A stretch of 64,000 nucleotides of DNA from Amorphophallus konjac. Lineage: Eukaryota > Streptophyta > Magnoliopsida > Alismatales > Araceae. Shown here in pieces: positions 32,714 to 43,903 of this stretch; position 1 is the stretch's first letter; every line of letters starts with the position of its first letter. The stretch spans positions 323,461,829-323,525,828 of the forward strand of contig CM040125.1 in the NCBI GenBank assembly GCA_022559845.1, written 5' to 3'. The translations under genes were made by a program, and so were the position numbers. The notes beneath the pieces were generated by a model. The model was not told the DNA's origin. It did not search any database and saw nothing but the letters and a program-made list of their open reading frames with translations.

Positions 32714-34145
32714 ATGGGAGAGAAATCCCGCCCTTTTGAGATGGAAGGTGGGCCTTCCCGCCCTGCCAAGAGGAGCAAGTTCGGCCGCGAATTCAGGAGG
32801 TTGACCGACATTGAAGGCCATCTGAGCGAAAGGATTCTTTCACGGGCGGTAAGTTGGTTCTTTCTCCTAGTCTCCTTCATAAGTTCTCCCTCGCTTTTTT
32901 TTATTCTTTTCTTTTCCTTCCTTTCAGCCGTATCCTCTTTTCCCGGGCCCGAGAAAATTCTCAAAGCTGCCCTGGCTATCGAAGCTTACGTCCAACATCA
33001 CTATCAGTATGAGGGCCGTTATTTTAAAATGGCACCTCCAAGGGTTGGTGATCCATGCCAAGCATTATGACAAGATTCGCATGGATTGGGCGACCCTGGG
33101 TGCATTGGCGGAGGTTTGGCATCCAGAAACCCACACTTTTATCTTCCCTACTTTTGAAGCAACGGTCCTCCTCGAGGAGACAGAACTTCTGCTAGGCTTA
33201 AGAAGGTCGATGAAGGATGACAGGATAAAGGTTTCGCGGATGCGGAAGAGGGTGTCTACCGAGGAAGTTCTTGGAAGCTTTATGCCATCTGGAACCATAA
33301 AGAGCGTTCAGACTCAGAACGGAGTCAACTTGCAAAAGCTCGCAGCCTGGACCGTGACTGCCTTAGAAGGGTTGATAGATGATGAGCATTTAGAAGGGCT
33401 TATGAAAGGGTTCACAATTTGTTTGGCCGGAGCTCTCCTCTTTCCTTGTACTGACAACATCGTAGAGGAAGACCAATTGGGAGCGATTTGTGGACTTTGG
33501 GAGGGAAGGAGAGTGGGGCCTGCTGTCCTCGCGCATCTTTACAGTGGTCTCACGGCTTCCAGCATGGGTAGGCCTCCTCACGGGTGCATGCTTCTCCTCA
33601 ACTGCTGGATTGATCTTCACTTCAAATTTCATCACTACGAAGGGGTACAGACCGCCTCCAGGATTTTCGAACAAAGCCCCCTCCATTACATGGCCGATGT
33701 GTTGGGCTTTAGTGGGAAGGTGGCCAATCGCATGCCCTGTCTGAAGACACGCGGCGACTGGCGTACTCACTTCAGCTCCTTGGCGCGAGAGATGTTTACT
33801 TGTGTGCCAGCATGTTTACTTTCACGTGGGCTTCTCACGCGATCTTCTCCCGATGCTGAACTCCAGCTTATCGGTGCAACCAAATTTGTTCTTTACAGCT
33901 CGCACCGGTGCTGCCTACAAATTGGCCTTCCTCGGCACTCTCTTCCCATGCCATCCAACCTTCCTCTGATTAAGGAGAGAAAGCTGGGCACGGAGGATGA
34001 TGCGAAGGATGTGAAGGCGATCAAAGCTTCGTGGAAGGTAAGCATTCCGAGGAAGGTGACGGTATCTGTGAGTGAGGATCGAGAGCTATGGGAGGCTTAT
34101 GTAATGGAGCTCAGGAAACTGAGGCCTGAGGTGCCCAAACCCTGA
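32714..34145 (+). CDS. antisense DUF7745-like protein of element B, 2 exons, intact
   Basis: Exons 32714-32848 and 32928-34145, with donor GTAAGT, acceptor TTTCAG and phase 0, give 450 aa. Exon 1 (45 aa) is basic, with PAKRSK, and resembles exon 1 of the PMD gene (35472). Exon 2 begins PYPLFPGPRKF, as in A (DYPNVPGPRRF). DUF7745-like blocks in order: WHLQGLVIHAKHYD, LGALAEVWHPETHTFIFP, LLEETELLLGL, GFTICLAGALLFP, RRVGPAVLAHLYSGL, GCMLLLNCWIDLHF. The C-terminus ends RKLRPEVPKP. No stop or frameshift was found. Neighbour downstream on the same strand: the PMD gene. DUF7745 has no known biochemical role. I chose the ATG because it is the first after the TATA box and opens a frame that splices in phase. 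Confidence 0.8.
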
Positions 34146-34165
34146 TGTATGTTATCTTGTTTTGA

Positions 34166-34171
34166 AATAAA
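34166..34171 (+). promoter_or_regulatory. polyadenylation signal of the DUF7745-like gene (B)
   Basis: AATAAA 21 bases after the stop codon. Confidence 0.65.
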
Positions 34172-34323
34172 TGCGAAGCCTTAATGCCATTACATGTTGT
34201 TTCAGTCTCTCCCCTCCCCTTTTCTTTGTGACTGGAATGGCGGACGTCGGGTGATGGTCGGCCGTTACTGGATAGGATCTGGGGGGCTGAAGCAACTACA
34301 GTATGCGGAGGTGCCCTGAGATG

Positions 34324-34721
34324 TCATGGAGCTGAGGATTTCTCTTCAGGTGGCGATGAGAGAAGTAAACTGGGGGAGAATGGAAAGAGAGGCATGGATA
34401 AAGCTACATCGGGATCGAGAGGAGAGGAGGGCACGTGAGGCCCAAGTGATGAAGCTCCGGAAGACACAGCGCTCGGACACGTCACTCCTTCAGAGTCACT
34501 GCCGATTGGAGGAGAGTTGGAGCTCACAGTGGAGGAGCTCCGGGGGTTGGTGTAGTCTCCCTCGCAAAGCAGGGGGGCGGCTCAGCCAACAGCCTCGGGT
34601 TCAAGAGCTTCGCGGCCGTCGGGGTCGCGAGAGAGGCCAGAGGAGGGCGAGGAGCGCTACCAGAGAGGGTGAGAATGCGCGATATGATGAGACAATCGTA
34701 ACGTCGCAGAGCTCTAGATGA
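34324..34721 (+). pseudogene. partial, degenerate copy of the last PMD exon
   Basis: ATGGAGCTGAGGAT-CTTCAG, GAGAGGAGGGCA-GAGGCCCAA and GGCGAGGAGCGCTACC-type words at 34327-34660 match the final exon of the PMD gene (37727-37930). This fragment lies between the two antisense genes, upstream of the real PMD promoter. It has no PMD and no splice context. It looks like an internal duplication or a scar of an earlier module copy. Confidence 0.6.
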
Positions 34722-35024
34722 CCTCCCAGGGACCTCCCTCTTAGGAGAGGAGAGAGACGATCAAGGAGGTAGTGCGAGATTTAGCAAGTTGCTCATACAC
34801 TCGCTCTCTTCTCACGGTGAACACGACAGTTTATATAGACGTATGAATGGAACGACATGCTCTCTTGTGACGGGTTTGCCCTCCATGCGTTCCTTCTCTT
34901 CTACGCCTCTTCTTTTCATGCCGTCCTCATGTGACGTGTTTAACAGAACTCTCCTGAGATAACGGATCGTGTCTCAGACTCCTTGGGCGTTTCTTTCGGG
35001 AGAATCCATCACAAATTTTAATGA

Positions 35025-35210
35025 TGTACCACCGAATTCAAAGATACCAACCGCCCTTCTATCCTTCTTCCATGTAGACGAGTCCACTCCCGGATTCAAA
35101 GATATCGACTTCCATTGTCCTTTCTCCTGTGGATGAGTCCACTCCCAAATTTGAAGAGGTCGACCTGCATTGTCCTTTCTCCGTGTAGATGACCTCATCT
35201 CAGATTTATT
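35025..35210 (+). repeat. about 56-bp imperfect tandem repeat upstream of the PMD promoter (B)
   Basis: Three units built on ATTCAAAGATA...CGACCTGCATTGTCCTTTCTC...GTAGATGAGTCCACTCC, starting near 35028, 35090 and 35149. They lie 160-340 bp upstream of the TATA box, where element A instead has its GACGCC array 3. Confidence 0.65.
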
Positions 35211-35365
35211 TGAATCATGATGAACACAGGGAACCTAGATGTGTAGGGTGTGAATCAACCCGCTACGCTCCCGACCTCGTTTACTTCGAGTGAAAGATGG
35301 GTGCTTTGTTACAAGGCCCATTGCAAGAGGAAGTGGGAGAGATCTGGATCATATCCCTTCAATCC

Positions 35366-35373
35366 TATAAATA
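35366..35373 (+). promoter_or_regulatory. TATA box of the PMD gene (B)
   Basis: TATAAATA in AATCCTATAAATACTCCCC, 106 bases upstream of the ATG at 35472. Confidence 0.75.
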
Positions 35374-35471
35374 CTCCCCCCGCCTGCTTCACTTGAAAGC
35401 ACGGAGTTGTGGAGACTGGTTAGAAGAGTGAAAAGTCGACAGGAGGGAGTAAGAGTTTCTCATTCTCTGAG

Positions 35472-38122
35472 ATGGAGGGAGAGTCCAGTTTCAGGGTGGA
35501 GGGCGAGTCTTCCCGCTCTTCGAAGAGGAGCAGATCCAGTGGTAGTTCCAGGAGACTCTCCGATGTTGAAAGGCCACTCAGTGAGAGGACCCAATCGGAG
35601 CTTGTAAATGAGCCAGTTCTTCCCCATGTTTCTTCATGATCCCTTTCTTCCTTTCTCATTCTCTTTCTATTTTTATTTCAATGATGCACCCGCTTCTCAC
35701 TTCCTGTGTAATCCACAGAGTATGACGAGATCACACATCTCATGGGAGTTAGTGGTGGCCGCCTATCGAGGCTTGCCTGACTTCCAGAAAGCTCGATTAG
35801 ATGCGATGGGGTTTGGTGCATTCCTCCGGATCGAACCCATTAAGCTCGACCTCGCCCTCATCCAAGCATTGCGCGAGAGATGGGACCCAGAGAGTCGTGC
35901 CTTCTTGATGCCCTGGGGGCACATGGTGCCCAGTCTCGAAGATGTGGCCCGAATCACCGGCCTTAGAGTGGATGGTGAGGCGGTGACCGGGGTCACCTAC
36001 CCCGATTATCGTGAAGTGGCTCAGAAGCTTCTTGGTCTGGAATTAAAGGACCAAAAGAATAGGTCAATAGCCAAGGCGTCTATCATGGAGGCACTGGGGC
36101 TCACTGACACTCGTCACCGTGATAACGAGTCCTTGGAGGAGTTCATGGAGAGAGCGGAAAGAGGGTCCCGCGCTGTGTACTGCGTGGATGCCAGTAGCTG
36201 GGAGAGATCAAACATGGACTTGAGGATATTCCTCCTCTTCCTGCTGGGAAAATTACTGCTGGGTTCCAAAGGAGACGACATCCATTGTCGTTTCCTAGAA
36301 TTTTTGGTGGACCTAGAGAGGGTAGGACAATATGCCTGGGGAGCCGCTGTGCTGGCGCATCTGTTCGCAAGTCTGTCCCAAGGGACAGATCGAGAGGTGA
36401 CTGTGAGTGGCTTCATACCATTTCTCCAGGTAATTATTTGTTTATTTATTTATGCAACTAATCTATTTCATAAAATGCTGATGACATGTGACGACACAGG
36501 TATGGAGTTATTACTACATCCCAATGGGGCGAGCTCGACAGTGGCGTGTGGCTGTGGCACCACTAGCTCGGCGGTGGCAACCCATTATGAGCACAACCTC
36601 TCTATCTTACCAGCTGATGGTATTAAGGCGTGAGCTGCAAGAGTTCCCCGCAGAGATGGTAGGACTCCATTTTTTTTTATCTTTTCTTTTATCTCTCTTT
36701 TTTTTTGATTCTTTTGAGTGATTAAGGAGATACACACATGCCAACGCAGGTGATCTGGAGGCCTTACTCGGGCTTGGTCGATGTCGACCAACCGTGGGTC
36801 ATCGCAGGTCGCCCTCGATTTGGTCGGGACCTTTGGGTCCACTGCCTGAATGAAATCGAGCCACTCCGGCTACGATTGGTCATGAGGACTCTAGGGCTTG
36901 CCCAGGAATGGGTAGATATGACCGCACCACCCCGCGTCGGGAGGAAGACACGTGGACCGGTAACCTGTGTCGACTGGCGGGTGCGCTTCCCCGAACAATA
37001 TGAAGATTGGCAGCGGGGTGGCACGCTCGTGGAGTCGCACGCCCGGGATAGTGAAGATTATCTACGTCTCTATAGGGCGATGTATGCAGAGCGACTCCAT
37101 CCTGAGGGACTTGTGGAGGTATATCTTCTTTCTCACTTTTTGATCATTTTTTTTATTATTATATTTTTTTTTCATTTTTCTAAATGTAATGTTGACTCTA
37201 TGACATGGGTTTAGGATGCCCGTGATACCATGATAGCGAACTTGCGGGCTCGATTGGCGGACACGGAGGGAGAGTTGGGTGACATCCGTGAGGCCTTACA
37301 TGTCTCGGTGAGTATGTATGCAAATGCATATTCCTAATTATACCCCTAGGTTTTGGTGTTTAGCCACTCACTGTCACTTCTTGCTATCATAGCGCGCTCG
37401 GCTCGACGCAACCCTACCAGCAGTAGGGGCAGAGGGTGCTTCTTCCAGTATATGGATTCCTTCGTCGGAACTAGATTCGCTCCATGAGCAGCTTGCCCGT
37501 GTAACACAGCGCGCCGCGGAGGCAGAGGGAATGCTTTCCGCGCAGGTGAAGGTTCCTCTTATCCGAGCTTCTCTATTTATGTCTCATCACACCCCTAAAA
37601 TGACGGGTATGGCAGGCCGAAGAGATGCAAGAGATGTTTGCTCATGCATCACAAGGGAAGGCCAGGATAGCGGAGCTGGAGGAGGAATTGCAGCGTCGCT
37701 CAGATGACAATTTTTCTCGGGACGCTATGGAGCTGAGGATCACCCTTCAGCTGGAAAGGGATGACAGAGAGAGAGAACGTGCTGAGAGGGAAAAGGACAG
37801 GGAAAGAGAGAAGGCCAAAAGATCAGTCGAGAAAGAGGAGAGGAGGGCCCTGGAGGCCCAACTATTTGAATTGAGGACCAGTCTCGGCCTCGCTGAGCAG
37901 TGGCTGAAGGACGGCGAGGAACGCTACCGAAGAGCACGAGAGCGTGGCTTTCGTGTTAGTAGCTTCTTTGCTGCTCCCTCAGATCGACATCGGGGAGTGG
38001 AGATAGAAAGAGGACCCCAAAGCGGTAGAAGTACCGCTTTTCATGGTTGGATAGCACCTTCTAGAGTTTCTCGCCCAGAAAGCGGCGAGACGAGTAATGT
38101 AGAGAAGGAGGGTGGGAGCTAA
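35472..38122 (+). CDS. antisense plant mobile domain protein of element B, 7 exons, intact
   Basis: Exons 35472-35603, 35719-36429, 36500-36658, 36750-37118, 37215-37307, 37393-37545 and 37616-38122, all with GT-AG introns in phase 0, give 2124 bp and 707 aa. Exon 1 (44 aa) carries SSKRSRSS, an NLS-like basic patch. Exons 2-4 hold the PMD: GLPDFQKARLDAMGFGAFL, FLMPWGHMVPSLEDVARITG, LRVDGEAVTGVTYPDY, ERVGQYAWGAAVLAHLFASL, GRPRFGRDLWVHCLNEIEPL and VDWRVRFPEQYEDW. Exons 5-7 form Arg/Glu-rich coiled coils (EREKDREREKAKRSVEKEER) and end EKEGGS. It resembles plant PMD proteins (MAIN/MAIL1 family and transposon-borne PMDs). No disabling change was found, unlike its counterpart in A. Confidence 0.85.
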
Positions 38123-38165
38123 TGTAGGCTCTCTCTTGTTGTTCGTTTTTGTCGAGTGGGAGTGG

Positions 38166-38171
38166 AATAAA
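38166..38171 (+). promoter_or_regulatory. polyadenylation signal of the PMD gene (B)
   Basis: AATAAA 43 bases after the stop codon. Confidence 0.65.
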
Positions 38172-38261
38172 ATATTTTGTGCTTGGTTCTCTGCTTCTTT
38201 CTGTTCTCCCGAATCTCTGCATACATCTAAGCAAACAAGTCAGTATTTCTGTTCTGACTTG

Positions 38262-38320
38262 CCCCTTGCTCAATGAGCAAATATGATGAAGAACCATTCT
38301 CGATAACGAGTCAAGGGGCA
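38262..38320. repeat. palindrome in the convergent region of element B
   Basis: A perfect 15-bp palindrome TTGCTCAATGAGCAA (38266-38280) preceded by CCCC and followed 38 bases later by CAAGGGGCAAG. It is the counterpart of A's 9942-9998 and lies between the PMD 3' end (+) and the pol 3' end (-). Confidence 0.65.
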
Positions 38321-40027
38321 AGCCTTTATTAACAAAGGCAATAATAAAGGATAATGAATGCGACAGACAAGCACACGGATGCAAACGAGAATTTAAAATG
38401 AATGGTGCATACAAATGTGATCATGCGAAGATGTGATTTTCTTTGTTTTTGTAGGTGTGTTCATTTTTTTGTATTTTGTTGCTTGTTTATTTTTTTGGTC
38501 TTTTATATTTCCATTTTTTTTGTGCATGTACATTTTTTGCTTCTTTTTTTTGGATTTTGGATTTGTTATTTTTATTTGTTTGTTTTTGGTTTGTTTATTA
38601 TTTTTTTGTTTTTGCTAATGCATGATGACCACTTGATATAACATCTAACCTGCATGAGAACGAGGGTTTCTTGCTAACCTCCCAGGCATCCTAAGTGCAC
38701 GTCTAAGTTGATTTGGGCCTCTAGACTCCTCGAATGATAATCCCGCCGGCTAAGACTTACCCTTATGACAATACCGTCATGCCATGCTTAGGCTCCCAGT
38801 TGCTTCCGACCACAGGGATTCACCCAAAAAGTGTTCAAGGTAAATGATTTGCCCGACCCGGGTCTATTTCCTCACAACTCTAGACGATATGTAATGGAAC
38901 ACCCTGGAACCCAAATGACCAACCGCGCGACGCTGACCCGGAATCAGACGCCGTCGCACCCATAGGTGACGCGCTTGCATTGGTCTAAGCCCGAGGTTAG
39001 GCTTAGAAGACATTAAGATGGTAGATAAGGGTCTTGACCGGCCAGAAACACGAAGACTCTGACAATGACTTCTGCTTTCCAAGATGGACAACCATACGTT
39101 TGTGTCGAAAGGTGGTTGCAGACTTTGGTGAGTTTCGCCCTTCAGGAACTCCATTGAGCCTTTATCTTCAGGGGAAGAAGGAAGAGTATTAGGGGCAAAC
39201 CTCCTGAGAGGACCGGCAAAACCGTTAACCCGGCGAGCCAGTAGGGGCACACTTAACTCCCCCTTTCGGACAACTTCAGACCAAATCTCGAGCATTTACA
39301 TCTCATGGCCCCTCTTGTATAGAATTTGACTTTCAGTCAAAGGGGTTTCATTTGTGGGATCAGGCACGGTTACGACCAGGCTTTTCACTTGACTTTGATT
39401 TTGTTCTTCTTTTCTGATTTTTCTTGACAGATTTTTGCGAGGGACATAGTATCTTGACATTATGGAATCCCTCTTGGATGCCTGCGGGGACACTGCCCTC
39501 TTCTCGTGCTCTGACCCATGCTCGAAGAATTGGGCCCTACTCTTGCCCTAGGGGTTGTGTTCGTGTTTTCCATGCTCAGCGTTTTAAGGGCGCCGGCTGT
39601 CTCATTCGGTCGAGAAGAGAGAGAATAAAGATTTAAGCCTTCTGGAGACCTTCTGGGTGAGGCCTCACCATGAGCGATGCTACCGATCTTTCATAGAACA
39701 CATGTGTACATGTATGTTAGCCCTTTTGAGGGGGAGCATAAGCCGAACTAGCCGGACAGGGATCCCCACGGTTCTGGCAAACCAAGACCCGGAACCTACC
39801 AAGTCTTAATAGGCCCTATCCCAACACGGAGGTTGAATGCAATGACTTAACTGCATGGTGATCTCCGGGCATTAGCATTTTGAATTTTCTATTTTTTTTC
39901 TTTTTTTCATTTTCTTCTATTTTTTTGTCTTTTGTTGTTTGTATATATACATATTTTTGTTATTTTCATTGTTTTCTATTTTTTTTTTGTTGTTTCATCA
40001 TTTTTTTTTGACACTATGTACACCTAT
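38321..40027 (-). other. 3' untranslated region between pol and the PMD gene of element B
   Basis: Non-coding. Two T-rich stretches (38430-38630 and 39885-40020) read as purine-rich on the pol strand. The ORFs here are T-rich artefacts. No terminator-like or repeat structure other than the palindrome above. Confidence 0.5.
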
Positions 40028-41784
40028 CTAAGGGTAGTATTTCTTAAGATAAAGCCCATTCCAAGGGTGGGATGACTCGATCCCCTCAGCATTGACTAGC
40101 CTATAGGCGTTGCCAGGATGCACAGCCTGAATCACGTACGGTCCTTCCCAATTGGGTTGGAGTTTAGAACGCGGCCCACCAGGTTTTACAAACATTCTTT
40201 TCACTACCATTTCACCGACTTGAAATTTCCTTTCAATGACCTTCTTTTGATAAAAACGTGTGAGTCTGTTTTGATATACCCGTGCATGCTCGGCAGCGGC
40301 CAGCCGTTTCTCATCTAAGAGTTCCAATTGGGCAAGGAGTGAATCACGACGTTCGTCGAGGGGGAGGTCCTTATCCAATTGTACTCTCAGAGAGGGGACC
40401 AGAATTTCGTACGGAACTACCGCCTCCATCCCATAAGTGAGGGCGAACGGGGTTTGTCCAGTGGGAGTACGGATTGAAGTGCGATAGGCCCATAGAGCTT
40501 CAATCAGCTTTTCTGACCAATCCGAGAACTTGTTAGACTCACATGTCTTTTTTATGATTTTAATCAATGTTTTGTTAGTGGCCTCTGCTTGTCCATTACC
40601 TTGTGGATAATAAGGTGATGAATGATGCAATGCAATTTTATACCTTTTGCAGAGGTCCTGAAGGTCCTGAGAAATGAATTGCGGTCCATTGTCGGTGATG
40701 ATCGTGCTTGGAATGCCGAACCTGGCGATGATGTTCTTCATGATGAATTTGCAGACTGTTGATGCTTTAACCTCCACGTAAGCTTCGGCTTCGGCCCATT
40801 TGGTAAAGTACTCCGTTGCGGTAAGGATGAATGATTTTTGCTTAGTGAGGGAGTAAGGATTACCGAGAGGACCAATGACATCGAAAGCCCACATGGAGAA
40901 AGGCCATGGGGAGGATACTGGATGAAGTGAAGAAGATGGGGAATGAATTTTATCGGCGTGAAGTTGACACTTGACACACCTGCGGACATAGACGGCACAA
41001 TCTTCTTCCATGGTGGGCCAGTAAAAGCCTTGCCGAAGGATTTTCTTGGCAAGCATTTGGCTATTCACATGGCCACCGCACACACCAGAGTGTGCTTCCT
41101 CGACGCATTTCCAGACCTCCTCTTCGTCGAGACATCTTAGAAGAACACCAGTAAGACTTCTCTTGTATAGCACTTCTCCGACCAGCACGTACCTCTGTGC
41201 CACCCTCCTTATGGCTTTTCTATCTTCCGATGTGGCTTCTTCAGGGTAGGATTGATCTTTGCGATACTTGGCAATTTCGTAAAACCATGGCTTCTCCTCA
41301 TCAGCCAATTCTTCTTCTAATTCTGTCAACATAATTTCCCTTTTCTCAAGGATTTCTTCCTGTAGGGCCTTTCTTGCTATCCTGTCCTTGATATTTACGT
41401 ATGAAGCGTCATCGATTGCAGGGGCGTGACGCTTGTAGACGTGAATGGTATCAAACCATCTTCCTAAAGGGAACCTTAGAGATGATGCCAATGAGGCGAG
41501 GGCATCGGCCAGAATGTTCTGATGACGAGGGACATGGACAAAGATCAATTTGGCGAACAATTTGGCAAAGGCAGCAGTGAGTTCTTGGTATGGCTTGAGC
41601 TTGGGATCGCGAGTGCGATATTTGGTGAGCACCTGGCGAAGAATGAGTTGACTATCACCTATGACTCGCAATTCAGTGATACGAAAAGAATGAGCGAGTT
41701 CTAGGCCGGCTAGAAGAGCTTCATATTCAGCTATGTTGTTGGTAACGGGGAATTTGAGCTGATATGCCAGTGGAATGTAAGGCC
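40028..41784 (-). pseudogene. pol: archaeal-type RNase H (part) and integrase of element B
   Basis: From a frameshift near 41775 the reading frame is open to the stop at 40028. It carries the rest of the aRNH (NNIAEYEALL, VIGDSQLI, ADALASLAS), the HHCC zinc finger (HSGVCGGHVNS to VRRCVKCQ), and the integrase core with WAFDVIGPL, ITDNGPQF and GNGQAEATNK. The C-terminus has KPGGPRSKLQPNWEGPYVI and ends YLKKYYP. Compared with A, one base is missing near 41775, which breaks the aRNH. Otherwise no stop interrupts the integrase. Confidence 0.9.
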
Positions 41785-43894
41785 TTTAGGCGACAGGAGG
41801 GCAATGCCGATTCCTTTCCCTTGGGAATTCAGAGCTCCATCAAAATATAACGTCCACATGCAATCATCTGATTGGTTGATGGACATTAGTTCCTCATCTG
41901 GAAATTCTGATTGGACAGGATCGAATCTGGGAAGAGGATGGTGAGCGAGATGCTCGGCTATAGCATACCCTTTAATCGCCTTTTGCTGGACGTAGACGAT
42001 GTCAAACTGAGAGAGAAAACTTTGCCAGCGTGCTAATCTATCCGTAAGGACAGATTTTTCTAGAAGGAACTTGATAGGGTTCATTCGGGCAATCAGATGG
42101 ACTTCATGAGCTAGAAAGTAATGTTTCAACTTCTGCACTACCCAGACAAGGGCGGCACAAGTTTTCTCCATAGCCGTGTACTTCTGCTCACAGGGGTTGA
42201 GGAGTTTGGACAAGTAATAGGTCGCCCTTTCCTTGCCCGCTTCATCGGCTTGTGCTAGGACAGCTCCCACGGAGTCGTCCAGGACCGAGACATAAAGGAT
42301 TAAAGGTCTGCCTGGCGTGGGTGGAATTAGAACGGGTGAATTGGCCAGATACTCTTTCAATCCTTCAAAAGCTTTTTGGCATTTAGAATTCCAAAGGAAT
42401 TCTACTCCTGACTTAGTTAACTCGTAGAAAGGTTTGCACCTTTGTGAGTGCTGTGACACAAATCGACGAATGAACTGCAACCTTCCAATTAAACCTCGAA
42501 CTTCTCTCAGATTTCTCGGAGGTGGCATCTCCCTGATTGCTTTAGCTTTGTTGGGATCTATTTCAATACCCCTCTTACTCACAATGAAACCAAGCAATTT
42601 GCCTGACGAAACACCAAATACGCACTTTTTTGGATTCATTTTCAAATTGAACTCTCTTGATCTTTGCAGCACCTTGGCTAAAACCTTCGGGTGTTCCGCC
42701 CTAGTCCTAGATTTGACCAATAAATCATCCACGTACACCTCTAAATATACATGCATCATGTCATGGAATATTGCCATCATAGCTCTTTGATAAGTAGCTC
42801 CAGCATTCTTCAAACCAAACGGCATGACCAAATAGCAGTAAGTTCCCCAAGGTGTGGTGAATGATGTTTTCTCCTGATCCTCTTCCGCCAAACGGATCTG
42901 ATTATACCCTGAAAATCCATCCATAAACGAGAGAGTTTCATAGCCTGCAGTGTTATCGACCAACACGTCGATGTGAGGCAAGGGAAAATCATCTTTTGGA
43001 CACGCGCGGTTAAGGTCCCGAAAATCGATACAGATTCTCACCTTTCCATCCTTTTTCATGACCGGGACAATATTTGCCACCCATTGAGGATATAGGACGA
43101 CTCTAATAAACCTGGCTTTGTGGAGCTTATCGACCTCCTCCTTCATTTTCAAAGCCATCTGGGGGTGGAAACGTCTTAACCTTTGCTTTACCGAGACGGA
43201 CCCTGGTTTTAACGTTAGGCGATGTTCGACCAGGGTGGAATCCAATCCTGGAATATCCTCGTAGCTCCATGCGAACGTGTCCCTGTACTCCTTTAGAACC
43301 TTGATCAATTCCTCCTCTTCAGATGTCGGCAAATTATCGCTTATGAGGATGATCCTAGGGTCTTCCTCGGTCCCCAGGTTGATCTCTTTGGTGGGCTCTT
43401 CTATAGCGGCTGATGGTTCGTCAAACCTCCTCATTCCGCTAGCATATGCGTCAGCCGCGTCCTCATATTCTTCGTCCCCTTCTTCAATAGGGTACTCTTC
43501 ATCTGTGAGCTCATAAACTCCGTATCCCTCATCAATTGTGCAATCCTCCTCACATTCTAACTCCGGCAGATGGATGGGATTTTCTAGCAATTGAGGAATG
43601 GCTAGAAAGGCTTGACACCTATTGGCTAGATCTAGAAGGAATCGACGAGGAATTTCCCTGCCCTTGGATTTTCTTCTAGGTACTACCCTTGACTCGCTAT
43701 TCCTAACCTGACTGACTTGTTCTACAGACGAAGAAGAAGTTGAAGAATGTACAGGAAGAGACCCCTCGATAGAGGGGTAAAGAAGGTCGCTCAAGGGACC
43801 TTGAATGAGTGGCCCGTAAGTCGGGGCACACTCGTGAGAGATGTAGGAGGTCTCCTCAAAGGAGATGCACTGTTGAGGAGTTTGAAAATCGACG
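41731..43894 (-). pseudogene. pol: reverse transcriptase and RNase H of element B
   Basis: The frame opens directly after the A9 run (43895-43903) and stays open to 41731 in the aRNH. RT motifs: WVANIVPVMKKDGKVRICID, FMDGFSGYNQI, PFGLKNAGATYQRAM and the catalytic YVDDLLV (near 42720-42737). The Ty3-type RNase H follows (about 42400-41990) with VLAQADEAGKER and AMEKTCAALVW. The start of the aRNH (FDGALNSQGKGIGIALLS) is at its end, where a missing base breaks the frame. RT itself appears undamaged. Confidence 0.9.
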
Positions 43895-43903
43895 TTTTTT
43901 TTT
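43895..43903 (-). other. A9 homopolymer at the protease-to-RT junction of element B
   Basis: Nine A on the - strand at the place of A's A8 run (4690-4697). The upstream frame (FVIENENEKK) is conserved; the downstream RT frame is offset. Confidence 0.55.

Noticed and set aside
38402..38641. Phe-rich, membrane-like ORFs on the + strand
   Set aside because: T-rich 3' untranslated sequence of element B; open in two frames at once.
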